NCBI GenBank assembly: GCA_904066235.2
Contig: CAJFCV020000005.1
Coordinates: 11,775,501 to 11,839,500 of the forward strand
DNA: 64,000 nucleotides
Direction of reading: 5' to 3'
Origin: Bursaphelenchus xylophilus
Taxonomy: Eukaryota; Nematoda; Chromadorea; Rhabditida; Aphelenchoididae
Of this stretch, positions 42,345 through 53,310 are shown piece after piece. How positions within the stretch are numbered: the first letter of the stretch is position 1; every line of letters starts with the position of its first letter. The translations under genes were made by a program, and so were the position numbers. The notes beneath the pieces are model-generated. The model did not search any database and was not told the origin of the DNA. It saw only the letters and a list, made by a program, of their open reading frames with translations.

Positions 42345-45300
42345 ATGACAAGTCAAAAAATTGGAGTGCTACTGTTGATTGCGTTGACGATCGGAACAAT
42401 TGTAAGTACCAATCCGTTTGCAAAGTCGATGTGGCGATTTCTGCGTCATTTTTCGAAGAAAAAAATTGCATATTTTTATATTTTTTTTGTTTTTTTTTAC
42501 AAAAAATTAAAAAATATCAAAAAATAAAAAAATAAAAAATTTCGGTTTTTCACATTTTTTACATTTTTTTAGAATGCCGAAAGATACCACATTCGAGCCC
42601 ACCGCTCCGCCAAGGACCCACCGGCCGATATTTTGGTCAGACATAAGGAAGTTGAGGAGCTGAAACCTCAAGGCGCACCAACTCAGCACCGAGTGAAGAG
42701 AGATGAAGAAGTTGGTAGGGCCTTTAAAAAAAATATTTTTTTTGCAAAAAAAAACATTTTCTTTTGGGCGAAAAATATAAAATCTGGCTTCGGATAGGGC
42801 GTGCTAAGAAAGCTGACTCTATATATATGTATTTTATCAGTCTGTCGGGTAAATAATGGGCACAATGTCGCAATGAAAGTCGAGGAATCTGACAGGGGAA
42901 GTACCCCAAGTGCGACGTTCAGATTTTGATGAAACTTGGCACAAATTTAGAACAATTTTTTCTAAGATATATGCGAGAATTCTAGCTCGCGCTTTGCAGA
43001 AACAACCGAGATTTTTAGATCGAAAGTCTGCCAAAATTTAGGACTTTTTGACGAATTTTGGCACGAAAAGTTTCATGCCTATTTCTACCGTAAAGGATAA
43101 TGTTTCTACAAAAAATCAAATTTTTCCGCACGAAGCTGCCAAAGTTATAGCCAAAAAGCGTTTTTCTCTCTGACCGCTCTCCACGTTTAGCGTTCTCTCT
43201 CGGCGGTCGAAATCGTTCGATATCTCGGCGACGCCCGCAAAGCGCGAGCTAAAACTTCCAGGAATTGATATTTAGTCCATACCCGACGTGTGTGCAAATT
43301 TTGAAGAAAATCTGAGCGTCGCACTTGGAGTACTTCCCCTGTGAAATCGCGGCAAAATCCAGTTGCCTTTTTCCTAAAAAAATCAAATCGCGACCGGCGC
43401 AGCAGAAGTGTTGCCGAAGAAACCACCAAGGGAAATTATTTTTGTTACGCTCCCTTCATTTTTTCTACTCTTCCTATTGTAAATTTCACATTCGAAAAGG
43501 TGATGCAACTCTTTCTGAAAAGTTCTTTGAATTGGCTTGTCTCCAGACAAAAGTCACGTTATATGAAAAGCCATATTCAACGAGAAAATTGATAACAATG
43601 CGATCAGTTTGGGTTGTCAGTTTGAACTAGAGGTCTCGAAAATGTTTTCCCGTAAGTGTATAGTCGAAATGTTTGCGTAAAAATCTTCAGCGCGGCTGAT
43701 CAGGCTAAAAAAGTTGTCAGCGGCCGTTTTGCGTACCTAGGTCTATACTATACCGGATAGTACAGTTGTTGGAGTGTTTAGGAAAATGCGAAATGTCGGT
43801 GGCCAAAAATTCACTTATTCTGTTGAGATTTGAAAACATGCGAGGAAATTTTTTTTCTCTGCGGAATTCATAGCAAAGACTTCAATTTTTATTACTTTAC
43901 TAACTTGTCGAGCCACGCATCATTCTGTTGGGAATGCTTTTTCGCAGCTAAATGCAAATCGCAGCGGCTGTCGCAAAGCGATGATGGGCGATTCCAAGGC
44001 GCGACAAATCCACATTATCAGTCTGTCGGGAGAATCACAGCGGGTTGTCGTGCCTTGGAATCGCCCATCTCCTAAGCATGGCTGCAAACCGGGCCAACCC
44101 GGCCCGGCCCGGCGCGGGCCGCAGGCCCGGGCTTAAATCTCCAAACCCGGCCCGGGCCCGGGCTTGGGAAGTTTGGAAAGCCCGGCCCGGTTCGGCCCGG
44201 AAAATTTTATACTAGGTTGGACAGAAAGAAAGCGGGAAACGAAAAGAAAATGATGGCAAATTTTCGCAAGATGTATAGAAAAATTTAGCAAAACCTAGGT
44301 ACATAAGCTCACTTTACGTTCGCTATAAGCATTGTGTTCGAAAAAATGAAAAATCCTATCGTAAAAGCTTATTTTTTCCTTTTTTCCGGGCAAAATTCAA
44401 ATTTCAAAAAAACCGGGCCGGCCCGGCCCGGGCCTGAAAATCGAAGCCCGGAGCCGGGCCGAGAAATTAGTCGGCCCGGCCCGGGCCGGAAATTTTTGCA
44501 AAGCCCGGCCCGGAGCCATGCCTACCATCTCCGCTATGCGGCGGCAAGCCGCTGCTGCCCGACTGCATCCTTTTTTTCATCTTTTCTTCAACGGGGCGAC
44601 AAATTTCGCTGCGACGATCCGCCGTTATTTTCCCGACAGACTGATATTTTCCTGACAGAATGGCGGTGCTCTGATAGAGTATCTGGTGTGATTTTAGTCG
44701 TTTGCATGCAAAAAATATCAGATGGCGAACGACAGTCCAATAAAGTCTATTGTATGGTGCAAAAAACATAAATTGCACAGTGCCAAAACGAACCTTTGTT
44801 TTCTCACAGTGCATGCCGCCAAAATCACTCTAGCGACTTTAGACCGGTAAATATACATCAGGGAATCCAGGGATATCTTTTCATAACAGGCTCGAACAAT
44901 AAGCCTCTCAAAATTTGTCGTATTTTTTAAAAAAACAACTTTTAGCTGAAAAAGTTAAACAACCTTTGCATTTTCAGGCCAAGGAATCGACAAGGTAGAG
45001 GAGGGCGCCGCAAAAGTTGGTTCCGGCATTGGAGAAGGCGCCAGCAAAGCCGCGGACAAGATCGGCGACGGCGCGAGCAAGGCCGGCGACAAGATTGGCG
45101 AAGGCGCCACCAAAGCCGAGGATGCCGCTGGAGAAATCGGTCAGGGAATCAAGGACAAAGCCTCTGAAGTCGGGCAAGGAATCGAGAAGAAGGGATCTGA
45201 AGTTGGCCAAGGAATTGAAAACAAAGGAGCTGAAGTTGGCCAAGGAATCAAAAAAGAGGCCACTGAGATTGGAGAAGGCGCCAAAAAAGCCGAAGATGCG

Positions 45301-45891
45301 GCTGAAGACAAAGTCGGACAGATCGGGCAAGACCTGAAAAAGACTGCTTCGGATATTGGCCAAGCTGTTGGGGACAAAGCCAGCGAGGCCAAGGAGAAAG
45401 CCAAGGAAGTTGGGCAAGGAATCTCGAACAAAGCCGCCGAAATCGGCGAAGGCGCGAAAAAAGTGGCGGCCGGCGCCGTGGACCAAGCCAACGAGCTGAC
45501 CGATGCGGTTGGCCAAAAAGTCGGCGAAGCCAAGGAGAAGGCCAAGGAGATCGGACAGGCCGTCGCGACTAAGGCCACAGAGATTGGCGAGGGCGCCAAG
45601 ACCGCCGCTTCCGACGCCGCCAGCACCATGGGACAGGCGGCTGTGAATGCGAAGGACGCGGTGAAGGAGAAGGCCTCGGACGTGGGCCAGGGCATCAGCA
45701 ATGCCGCCGGAAAAGTGAAACAGGCCGTTGTGGACACGGCCGAGAACGTGAGACATGCTGCGGCGGCCGCCGGCGACGCTTTGGGCAAGAAGTTGGAGGA
45801 GGCGGGAGTTAAGGTCCAAGAAGCCGTCAAGAGCTCCGAATCCGGTGAATCCAAGGAATCCGCCGAAACCACAGAGGCTCCCAAAGCATAA
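42345..45891 (+). CDS. Secreted LEA-like amphipathic-repeat protein
   Basis: Three exons, 42345-42401, 42573-42714 and 44978-45891, join in frame to 370 residues. MTSQKIGVLLLIALTIGT plus the following INA is a signal peptide. A short pro-like segment ends in HRVKR, a dibasic/furin-type site, just before DEEVGQGIDKV. The remaining 300 residues are Ala/Gly/Lys/Glu-rich repeats built on phrases such as GEGAKKAEDAA, DKASEVGQGI and AKEKAKEIGQ. This is the 11-mer-like pattern of group 3 LEA proteins, which are intrinsically disordered and protect against drying. No cysteine or tryptophan is apparent in the repeat region. Most LEA proteins are intracellular, so a secreted form is notable. Intron 2 (2.26 kb) is made almost wholly of mobile elements. 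Exon 3 is GC-rich and gives long antisense frames. Confidence 0.85.
42837..43410. repeat. Family 1 MITE (42893-43342) inserted in a family 2 MITE
   Basis: The family 2 left end (TCAGTCTGTCGGGTAAATAA) is interrupted by CAGGGGAAGTACCCCAAG to CTTGGAGTACTTCCCCTG and resumes with AAATCGCGGCAAAATCCAG. TGA flanks both ends of the inner element, a likely 3-bp duplication. The family 2 right end is lost. Confidence 0.8.
44019..44645. mobile_element. hAT-like family 5 MITE (44073-44524) inside a family 2 MITE
   Basis: The inner element is the inverted counterpart of the one at 14348-14804, with ends TAAGCATGGC and GCCATGCCTA. CCATCTCC is duplicated exactly at 44065-44072 and 44525-44532. The host is a family 2 element whose ends, ATCAGTCTGTCGGGAGAATC and ATTTTCCCGACAGACTGATA, lie at 44018 and 44645. 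Confidence 0.9.
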
Positions 45892-46310
45892 GACTGTTGG
45901 TTTCAGCGATTTATTACTCAATAATCATCGTTTTACACGCCTTTTATCAAGTTTTTTATAACCCGAGTTGCCCACAATTTCACAAGTTTTCGTCTCCAAA
46001 ATGAATTTATTGTACAGAATTTTTCGTAGATTTTAGCAATAAACGGCTTATGTCAGCTCGTTTAACATCACTTTTTACTTCCCATGTAATTAATAGCAAG
46101 TGCAAAGTTTGCCCAAAACATGAATTAGTTCTTCAAGAACCCAATGATTAACTACATGTTTATCGCAACCTTGGACTCAAAAGTGTGTTATTAGGGATGA
46201 CAAAGTGCATCGCAAATACCATAAAATACCAAAGGCAAACAGTTATTACAGAAACGGAGAATTTCCGGCCGCGAAATGCATGTTGGCATTTGCCACAGGG
46301 CAAAAGAAAT
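45892..46310. other. 3' flank of the LEA-like gene
   Basis: AGCAATAAACGG at 46036 offers a poly(A) signal. No repeat or gene is recognised. Confidence 0.4.
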
Positions 46311-47030
46311 TAGAACGGAAATAGCCCAAGTGCGACGCTCAGATTTTCCTTCAATTTTGCACACACGTCGGTTATGGACTAAATATCAATTCCTGGAAGT
46401 TTTAGTTCGCGCTTTGCGGGCGCCGCCGAGATATCGAACGATTTTTGCCGCCGAGAGAGCACGCTAAACGTGGAGAGCGGTCAGAGAGAAAAACGCTTTT
46501 TGGCCATAACTTTGGCAGTTTCGTGCGGAAAAGTTTGATTTTTTGTAGAAACATTATCCTTTACGGTTGAAATAGGCATGGAACTTTTCGTGCCGAAATT
46601 CGGCAAAAAGTCCTAAATTTTGGTCGACTTTCTATCTAAAATCTCGGTTGTTTCTGCAAAGCGCAAGCCAGGATTCTCGCATATATTTTAGAAAAAATTA
46701 TTCTAAATTTGTGCCAAGTTTCATCAAAATCTGAGCGTCGCACTTGGAGTACTTCCCCTGTTAGATAATAAATGAATTTCTGAAAATTTTAGCTCGCGCA
46801 TTACAGGCATAGCTGAGATATCAAATCCACGTTATTTTCCCGACAGACTGATATCATATTTACGAAGCCAAAAAAATTGCTTTGACCAAAAAGGACACCT
46901 CTTGCGATGGAGATGACAAGGTCGATGAGACATTTTTCTCATCGACAAATCCACATTATTTTCTCGACAGACAGACAGCTTTTTTGATAAAAAAAACTCA
47001 AAAAAAAAAGTCTTGTTCCTAATTTTATTG
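46311..47030. repeat. Family 1 MITE (46316-46763) and family 2 scraps
   Basis: The family 1 copy has a worn left end (ATAGCCCAAGTGCGACGCTC) and an intact right end (GAGCGTCGCACTTGGAGTAC, TTCCCCTG). Solo family 2 right ends are at about 46829-46853 and 46952-46976. Confidence 0.7.
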
Positions 47031-50000
47031 TCATTGCAACTGCCGCCGCAACATATCAAAATACATCTCGGTTCGAAAGCCATGCTTCATCCTGATCTCC
47101 CTCACTTTTCTCTCCTCTTCCACGCGCCTTGAGATGTATATGTAGAGCAGTAAGCAAACCACAATGTCGATGTAAATGATCTGGAAGTTTGGGCGTCAAA
47201 AAACCGTTTTTTACTCCTAAAGAATACTTTTTTTACGCCTTACTTGATGCGCCAACGTAAGCAGGGTAACATGAAGGACGGGGGTTTCTTCCGCACTAAC
47301 AAAATACCGGATAACTTGCGCGGTGGTCAAGTAGGACATGTAGAGAATGGAGTGGGTTATGGAGATGGGCAGGACCAGAACGCTGGTCAAATAATTCTCC
47401 GTTTTTTGATAGGAAATTGCGAGGGAATAATGATTGTTGATCCTAGAATAGAGAGAAATCATCCTTCGAATTATCTAGTTTCAGTTGTCGGGAAAATAAT
47501 GAGCCCAATGTCAATGTGTAAATCGCATCGCTAAAATGAAAAGCAATTTGATTTTGTCGCGACACAATTCGTTTTCTCGGCGGCGATGCGATTTTCGCTG
47601 CGACAGAGTGCTCATTATTTTCCCGACAAACTGATCGTGGAGTTTCAGGAAAATTGCCTGAGGCGCAATGTTCAGATTTTGAAGAAATTTGCTACATATT
47701 AAAATAAATTATTTTCCCGACAGACTAATGGATTTTCAAGCGCGAGAAATTACCGTGTCTTCACCTTGCACCGATTCACTTTCCACAAATAAATTTCGCC
47801 AGCCGCGACCAACAAATTGACCGTCAACATAAAATACGCCATGTTTTGGATTCGCCGCTCGTTCACTGCTTGCGTTACGGAGCAGACAGGCAAGACTGCA
47901 GAGTAGTCGTCCTGTCGGTAGACGTAGAAGAAGATTGTGAGGACGGTGAGCCACTGAAAAATGGAAAAAGTAGCGGAACCCCTGATTTACTGACAGGGGA
48001 AGTACCCCAAGTGGATATAAAAATACAGGAGTTTCAAGAATTATAGAAAAAAAAACTACTCATTAATACAGTGGGGGACCTGATCCAGTGGCAAAAAAAC
48101 GTAGCGTTTTGCATCCGGGAAGTATCAAAAATGTGGCAAGATGCCTCCATCTCCAAGTGAAAAAACTCGGATTTCAAAAGCGCGCCCGCTCTTTCCGTGA
48201 GGGAAAGGGCGCGACCTTCAAAACGACGTTTTTTTCACTTGGAGAAGGAAGCATTTTGCCACATTTTTTATGCTTCCCGGATGCAAAATGGCACGTTTTT
48301 TGCCACTGGATCAGGTCCCTCACTGTAACTTTGTGCTCGGCGGTCCAATCCAATTTTTTTTTGCATTTTGCAGAAAAACCTTGGAGTTTCTAGAGTCAAA
48401 AAAAAAAACTTTTTGTTTCTTTTATCGGCGGAGACTTCCGTAATCCGCCTTGAATTCGGCGGAGTGTCTTTTTTTCACAAATGAAGCTGTAAATTTTTGT
48501 AAGTGTAAAGAAAATGGACGGAAAAATGCAGAAGATATAAAATGAGATTTGTCTCAAATTTTTATAATTTGGCGGAGACATTCTTTAACCTTGGCGGACG
48601 ATTTGTCTTCGACTTTAGAGGGTCAAAACTGACTAAAGCCGAAAGATATGGTATGCTTGGTGGCATGGAGCCTAAATACGGCTTATTATCTCTTCGGCCG
48701 ACTGGCAGATGAAAAAACGGCCGTTCGGCGGAGAAAAAATTAAGCCATTTAAAAAATTATGATGACAAAACTCTCCGCCGAGCAAGAAGAATCATTTTTT
48801 GGTTGATAATGGCCGTATAAGACCTACAATTTTAGTTTTCTGTACAGGCTCGGGACTGTAAATACAAGTCCCGAGCCATGCATAAAAAACAGCCTTTGAG
48901 CCTACCGTAACGATCAGAACGATGACTCCCAACAACTTGCACCCCATTTCGTATTGCCTGAAGAGTCTGGTGGCCGCGGTTCGCTCAAAGAAAACAGCGA
49001 AATGAAAAAAGTTCATGGAACAACTCCCCAACGCGATTGGCCAGCGAAATGCCAGACACTGCCAAACAATGTAAGTGTTTTGGCATGGGCTTGAGGTATG
49101 TTGAAGATACAGGTCATAGCAATACGCAATGATTGTAGAAGTGAGGTAGAAGAAGACAATCCACCAAATATTGTAGACTATTATCTGGAACGGGCACGGA
49201 ATGCGAATAACAATTGTTTTGGAGGGTAAACTTTTGATGAGTTGTAAAAAACAAACTTTTTGGAGCATACACATACAAAAAACAGGGTCTTCAAAATTTC
49301 GAAATGTTTCGATAAAAAATCTTCATCGTGACAAAGCTCACGGTGATGAGTAAAAAAATAATAAAAAATATTGGCACTACAGTCATAAAAAACCGCGTAA
49401 TATCTCGGCGGTGTTGCGAATTGCAAACCAACGATTTCAAAAATACATATATATTTCAGCAGTCGATTCAAAAATTTTTTTAATGAAATTTATAGAGTCA
49501 AGACTGAAAAAGTTTTGCTGGTCAAATATCAAATGGCATTATCAGTCTGTCGGGAAAATAATGAGCTCTCTGTCGCATCGAAAATCGCACCGCCGTTTAG
49601 AAGATGAATTTCGTCGCGGCAAAATCAAATTGCTTTTCGCTTCAGCAATGCGATCGGCGAAGCGACATTTTGCTTATTATTTTCCCGACAGGCTGATACA
49701 AGTCGCGGCAAAAAGTCCTTGGAATTTTCTGGGACTCCGCACTGTGCATGAACCCGAAAAGTGCTTTTGCACAGTGCAATTTTCTTGTTTTTGCCTTATT
49801 GTCGCGCGCCATTCCCGCGACAAATCAACATTTCGGGGTGCGACGAGATTTGGGTGCCCCGAAAAATTCCAAGGACTTTTTTCCGCGACTAGTACTAGTT
49901 GCGCCATAAAGTCCTGACACATTTGCACAGTGCGTTTTTGTTTTCCCTTCGGGCCCGTCGCGGCCATTGCCCGTCTTTGCACTAGCGACACGCACTGTTG

Positions 50001-50785
50001 CGCGAGCTCACTCCAATGTTTGACAAATGTGTCAGGACTTTATGGCGCGACTAGTACCACTCTATTCAAAAAGCCGCTGGATGATTTCGTGCACTGTGAG
50101 AAAACAAAATTGCTCCTTTCCTGCGCAGAGCAAACGCCAAAAATTTGTAAATATGAAATGCAAAGTTTATTAAATAGCATTTTCACAAAGTGCCTGGACA
50201 TTTGTCGCGGTCCGCAGCGTGCACGAAAATTTGCGAGTTTTTGCACCGTGCACTCGCCTTTTTTTGGTTTTGCACTGTGAAAAAATGTCCAGGCACTTTG
50301 TGAAAATGCCAATAGTAATTCCCCACTGCTCACCCCATTTTTTGCATCAAAAAACAAGTCCCCCGGGTATAACTTCCGCAAAGCGGCCCATTCTCGAAAA
50401 TCGCCTTCGCAGCTTGCGCCCGAACAATTCAGGTTGCAAGGAATATCAGGCTTAGGCTGCGCCTCAGGCTTAGGCAGGTTAGGCTTAGCCTCAGGCTTAG
50501 GCTGTTTCCTATTTTGTTCGCAGTCTGCAGGGAAACCAGGGCGCAAGCTGCTAGTGCGGAAAAATTTTCTTTTTTGAGAGTGGGCCGCTTTCCGGAAGTT
50601 TTTCCGTCCCCCGTCCTTACCTTGAAATTGAAATGCATCGCTGACACTTTTTTCTTCCTCGTGATAACCACATAAACCAGTAAAATTACCGCAACACAAC
50701 AGGAAAAGACATTTCCGCCGCTGTTCAGCGGGGTCGACCACTCATTCTGATAAGTCTCTGCCCTCAGGCACAAACTGTCAGCCAT
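47031..50785 (-). CDS. Seven-transmembrane chemoreceptor, Sra/Srab type
   Basis: Five exons (50621-50785, 48906-49184, 47754-47953, 47244-47442, 47031-47180) join in frame to 330 residues, the usual size of nematode Sra-superfamily receptors. Hydrophobic segments start with NVFSCCVAVILLVYVVI, then YNIWWIVFFYLTSTIIAYC, and five more follow. Family-like features are a conserved-looking CQN...R...S..FFHFAVFFERTAATRLF stretch after TM3, an ISYQKTENYLTSVLVLP segment before TM6, and a charged C-terminal tail (SRRVEEERKVREIRMKHGF). Such receptors are G-protein-coupled and usually sense chemicals in ciliated neurons. I cannot assign a specific gene. Introns 1-3 are filled with MITEs. The start ATG is the best of two nearby candidates. 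Confidence 0.8.
47482..47635. repeat. Family 2 MITE in receptor intron 3
   Basis: It is bounded by TCAGTTGTCGGGAAAATAAT and TATTTTCCCGACAAACTGAT with the standard interior. A solo right end follows at 47709-47729. Confidence 0.75.
48069..48327. repeat. Family 3 MITE in receptor intron 2, TA-flanked
   Basis: The element is TA-CAGTGGGGGACCTGATCC to GATCAGGTCCCTCACTG-TA. A family 1 left end fragment (CAGGGGAAGTACCCCAAGTG) lies just before it at 47995. Confidence 0.85.
49541..50313. repeat. Family 2 and family 4 MITEs in receptor intron 1
   Basis: A family 2 element occupies 49541-49697. Two palindromes meet at the GCGACTAGTACTAGTTGCGC near 49885-49905: one carries AAGTCCTTGGAATTTT and its inverse, the other GTCCTGACACATTTGC and its inverse. 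A short family 4 copy at 50176-50313 has TTTTCACAAAGTGCCTGGAC and its inverse. Confidence 0.75.
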
Positions 50786-51123
50786 TTCCTCATAGAGCAA
50801 AATAGAGTTAGAAAATCGTGAAACAGGTATGACAAGTTGGCAGCATGAATAATTAATGAAAATTTCGCATGTTTTATCAGGTGAACTCGGCAATGGAGCC
50901 CCGTATTTAGCCGCTCTCTACAGAGTAATTATTAGGTTTGTGAGGCGGAAATTTTTGAGAAACACAAAGTATATCCGTCAAAGATGCCCTGGGGCGTTTT
51001 TTGAAGCCTTTGTGGCGTACATGTTGGTTAATGCACGCTTAGTTCGTAGCTACAATAATTGTTTTGCCGCAAAAAAACGTTCAGAAGAAACGTAGTCAGC
51101 AATAAAGTTTATTTACAACATAG

Positions 51124-52414
51124 TATTTTCACAAAGTGCATGGACATTTTTTTCGTTTTCGCACAGTGCATTTTGAACTTTTTCCCACGCTTGTCGCCAG
51201 CGCACAGTGCATTTTGGAACCTTTTCCCATGCTTGTCGCCGGCGCACAGTGCGTTTTTCTCATTATTTTCGCACAGTGCACTTTTCCCCATTTCTTTCGC
51301 ACAGTGCATTTTGAACCTTTTCCCACGCTTGTCGCAAGCGCACAGTGCGTTTTTCTCTTTTTGCACCGTGCAACTCTCAAAAAAGCCGTTTGCACTGTGC
51401 AAGGTTCAAAGTTCGCAGCGACAAAATTCGAAACTTGCTTTTCGTTGGCGTCGCGACACTTGCGGGCAACCACTTTGCGGGCAACCAGTTTGCGGGCAAA
51501 CTTTTTGCGGGCAACCACTTTGCGGGCAAAATTTGGGGGGTCACATTTGCGGGCAGCTGAAACATTTGCGGGCAGCTGAGACACTTGCGGGCAGCCGACA
51601 TTTGCGGGCAACCGGCACCTGAGGGTTACAGGGTGGAGGTGGAAATATTACTGCGATATTTTGGAAATTTGCCGACATTTGCGGGCAGCCGACACTTGCG
51701 GGCAGCCGACATTTGCGGGCAACAGGAAAAAACAATCACACAGACTGTATAGGAACTTTTGGAACTGTTGCCCGCAAATGTCGGCTTCCCGCAAGTATTG
51801 CCTGCCCGCAAATGTCGGAAAACTTCCAAAATATCGAAGTAATTTTTCCACCTCTACCTTGTTATCATCAAGTGCCGGTTGCCCGCAAACGTCGGCTGCC
51901 CGCAAATGTCGGCAAATTTCCAACATATCATAGTAATTTTTCCACGTCCACCCTGTTACCCTTACAATCAGGTGTCGGTTGCCCGCAAATGTCGGCTGCC
52001 CGCAAATCTTTCAGGCTGCCCGCAACTGTCGACCCTGCCCGCAAATGTCCCAGGCTGCCCGCAAATGCCGGTGCTGGCCGCAAATGTCGGCTGCCCGCAA
52101 ACTGGCTGCCCGCAAAAAATTTGCCCGCAAACTGGTTGCCCGCAAAGTGGTTGCCCGCAAGTGTGCGCCCGCCTTTTCGTTCACAGCGATATTTCACCGC
52201 ACGGTGCAAAAACCAAAAAAAAAGATGAAATGCACGGTGCAAGATGGGGTTGAGGTTCTTTGTGCACGGTGCGAACCGCTTTTTTGGGGTTTGCACTGTG
52301 CGAAAATGTAGAAAATGCGCTGTGCGTTGGCGACAAGCGTGGGAAAAAGTTCAAAATTCTAAATGCAAAGGGAGAAAATGTCCATGCACTTTATGAAATA
52401 GCTAATAGTGCGAA
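51124..52414. repeat. 1.29-kb family 4 palindrome with a GCGGGCAACC minisatellite
   Basis: TTTTCACAAAGTGCATGGAC at 51126 pairs with GTCCATGCACTTTATGAAA at 52379. The outer arms are rich in CGCACAGTGCATTTT. The inner parts are tandem 12-16-bp units with TTGCGGGCAACC and TTGCGGGCAGCC (51445-51725), which flip to the inverse GGCTGCCCGCAAA in the right half (51765-52165). Three copies of CCACCTCTACC-type or GTGGAGGTGG spacer with ATATTACTGCG interrupt the units. Confidence 0.85.
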
Positions 52415-52505
52415 TTATTTTGTGAAAAAAGACATTTTTACTGAAAAAAAAACTTTCGAAGAAAGAAATTTGTAGCCAAAAAAGGAACTAAATTTTGTGA
52501 AAGCA

Positions 52506-53114
52506 TCACTTCTTCTTGCCGTAGAAGCCACTGCCGTATCGGTAGCCAGCGCCGAAGCCGTATGGGCCAAAGCCGAAACCGCCGCCACCGTAACGGTAGC
52601 CGCCGTACGGAGCGAAACCATAACCACCATAGGGATAACCTAGAAAAGGAGGGCTAGGGAAGTGTCGTGAGTGGAATTTTAAAAGCGAAAATTCGCAAGG
52701 CGAAAATTCACAAAGTACAACCTGATCCAGTGGCAAAAAACGTACCATTTTGCATCCAGGAAGTATCAAAAAATGTGGCAAAATGCCTCCCTCTCCAAGT
52801 GAAAAAACTCAGATTTCAAAAACGCGCCCTTCAAAACGAAGTTATTTTTCACTTGAAGAGGGAAGCATTTTGCCACATTTTTGATACTTCCCGGATGCAA
52901 AATGGTATTTTTTTTGCCACTGGATCAGTTTCCACACTGTATTACCTCCATATCCACCATAGCCGCCGTAGCCACCATACCCGCCGTAGCCGCCATACCC
53001 GCCACACATGGGGCAGCCACACGACCAACAAGGCTTCGCGCTAGTACTGTCCATCATGCAGATCAGCAACATACAAACCAGCAACATCGAGATGGGATTT
53101 TTCGAAGCGCTCAT
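52506..53114 (-). CDS. Secreted Gly/Tyr-rich peptide with Cys-rich head
   Basis: Two exons, 52946-53114 and 52506-52639, join in phase 1 to 100 residues. The N-terminus MSASKNPISMLLVCMLLICM is a signal peptide reaching STSA, then KPCWSCGCPMCGG, then six YGG units. Exon 2 codes YPYGGYGFAPYGGYRYGGGG and more Gly/Tyr/Phe repeats, ending SGFYGKKK. The head (A-K-P-C-x-x-C-G), intron phase and Gly/Tyr body match the genes at 38.4 and 55.0 kb, so the three are one family. The family resembles YGGYG antimicrobial peptides by composition. The intron contains a complete family 3 MITE. Confidence 0.85.
52721..52942. repeat. Family 3 MITE in the intron of the Gly/Tyr-rich peptide gene
   Basis: The left end reads CCTGATCCAGTGGCAAAAAA and the right end CACTGGATCAGTTTCCACAC. 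Both arms carry GGCAAAATGCNTCCCTCT sequence. Confidence 0.8.
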
Positions 53115-53157
53115 TTTCGGTATCTTCTCAAAAAAAATCAATCAAATTTTAACAATA

Positions 53158-53310
53158 TCAGTCTGTCGGGAAAATAATGAGCACTCTGCCGCATCGCAAA
53201 TCGCATTGCCGCCAAGAAAATGAATTGTGTCGCGACAAAATGAAATTACCTTATACTTCAGCGACGCGACAGCGGCATTGTGCTCATTATTTTCCCGACA
53301 GACTAATATT
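53158..53310. repeat. Family 2 MITE upstream of the 52.5-kb gene
   Basis: It begins TCAGTCTGTCGGGAAAATAA and ends TTTTCCCGACAGACTAATAT about 45 bp upstream of the start codon region, so it may overlap the promoter. Confidence 0.8.

Noticed and set aside
44974..45921. A 315-residue open frame antisense to LEA exon 3
   Set aside because: It is a mirror of the GC-rich repeat coding on the plus strand, which has splice sites, a signal peptide and family-like repeats. The antisense frame has only Leu/Ser/Gly/Phe mirror repeats.
51059..52311. Long open frames of 110-187 residues on both strands
   Set aside because: They translate the GCGGGCAACC minisatellite and its inverse; similar length on both strands shows repeat origin.
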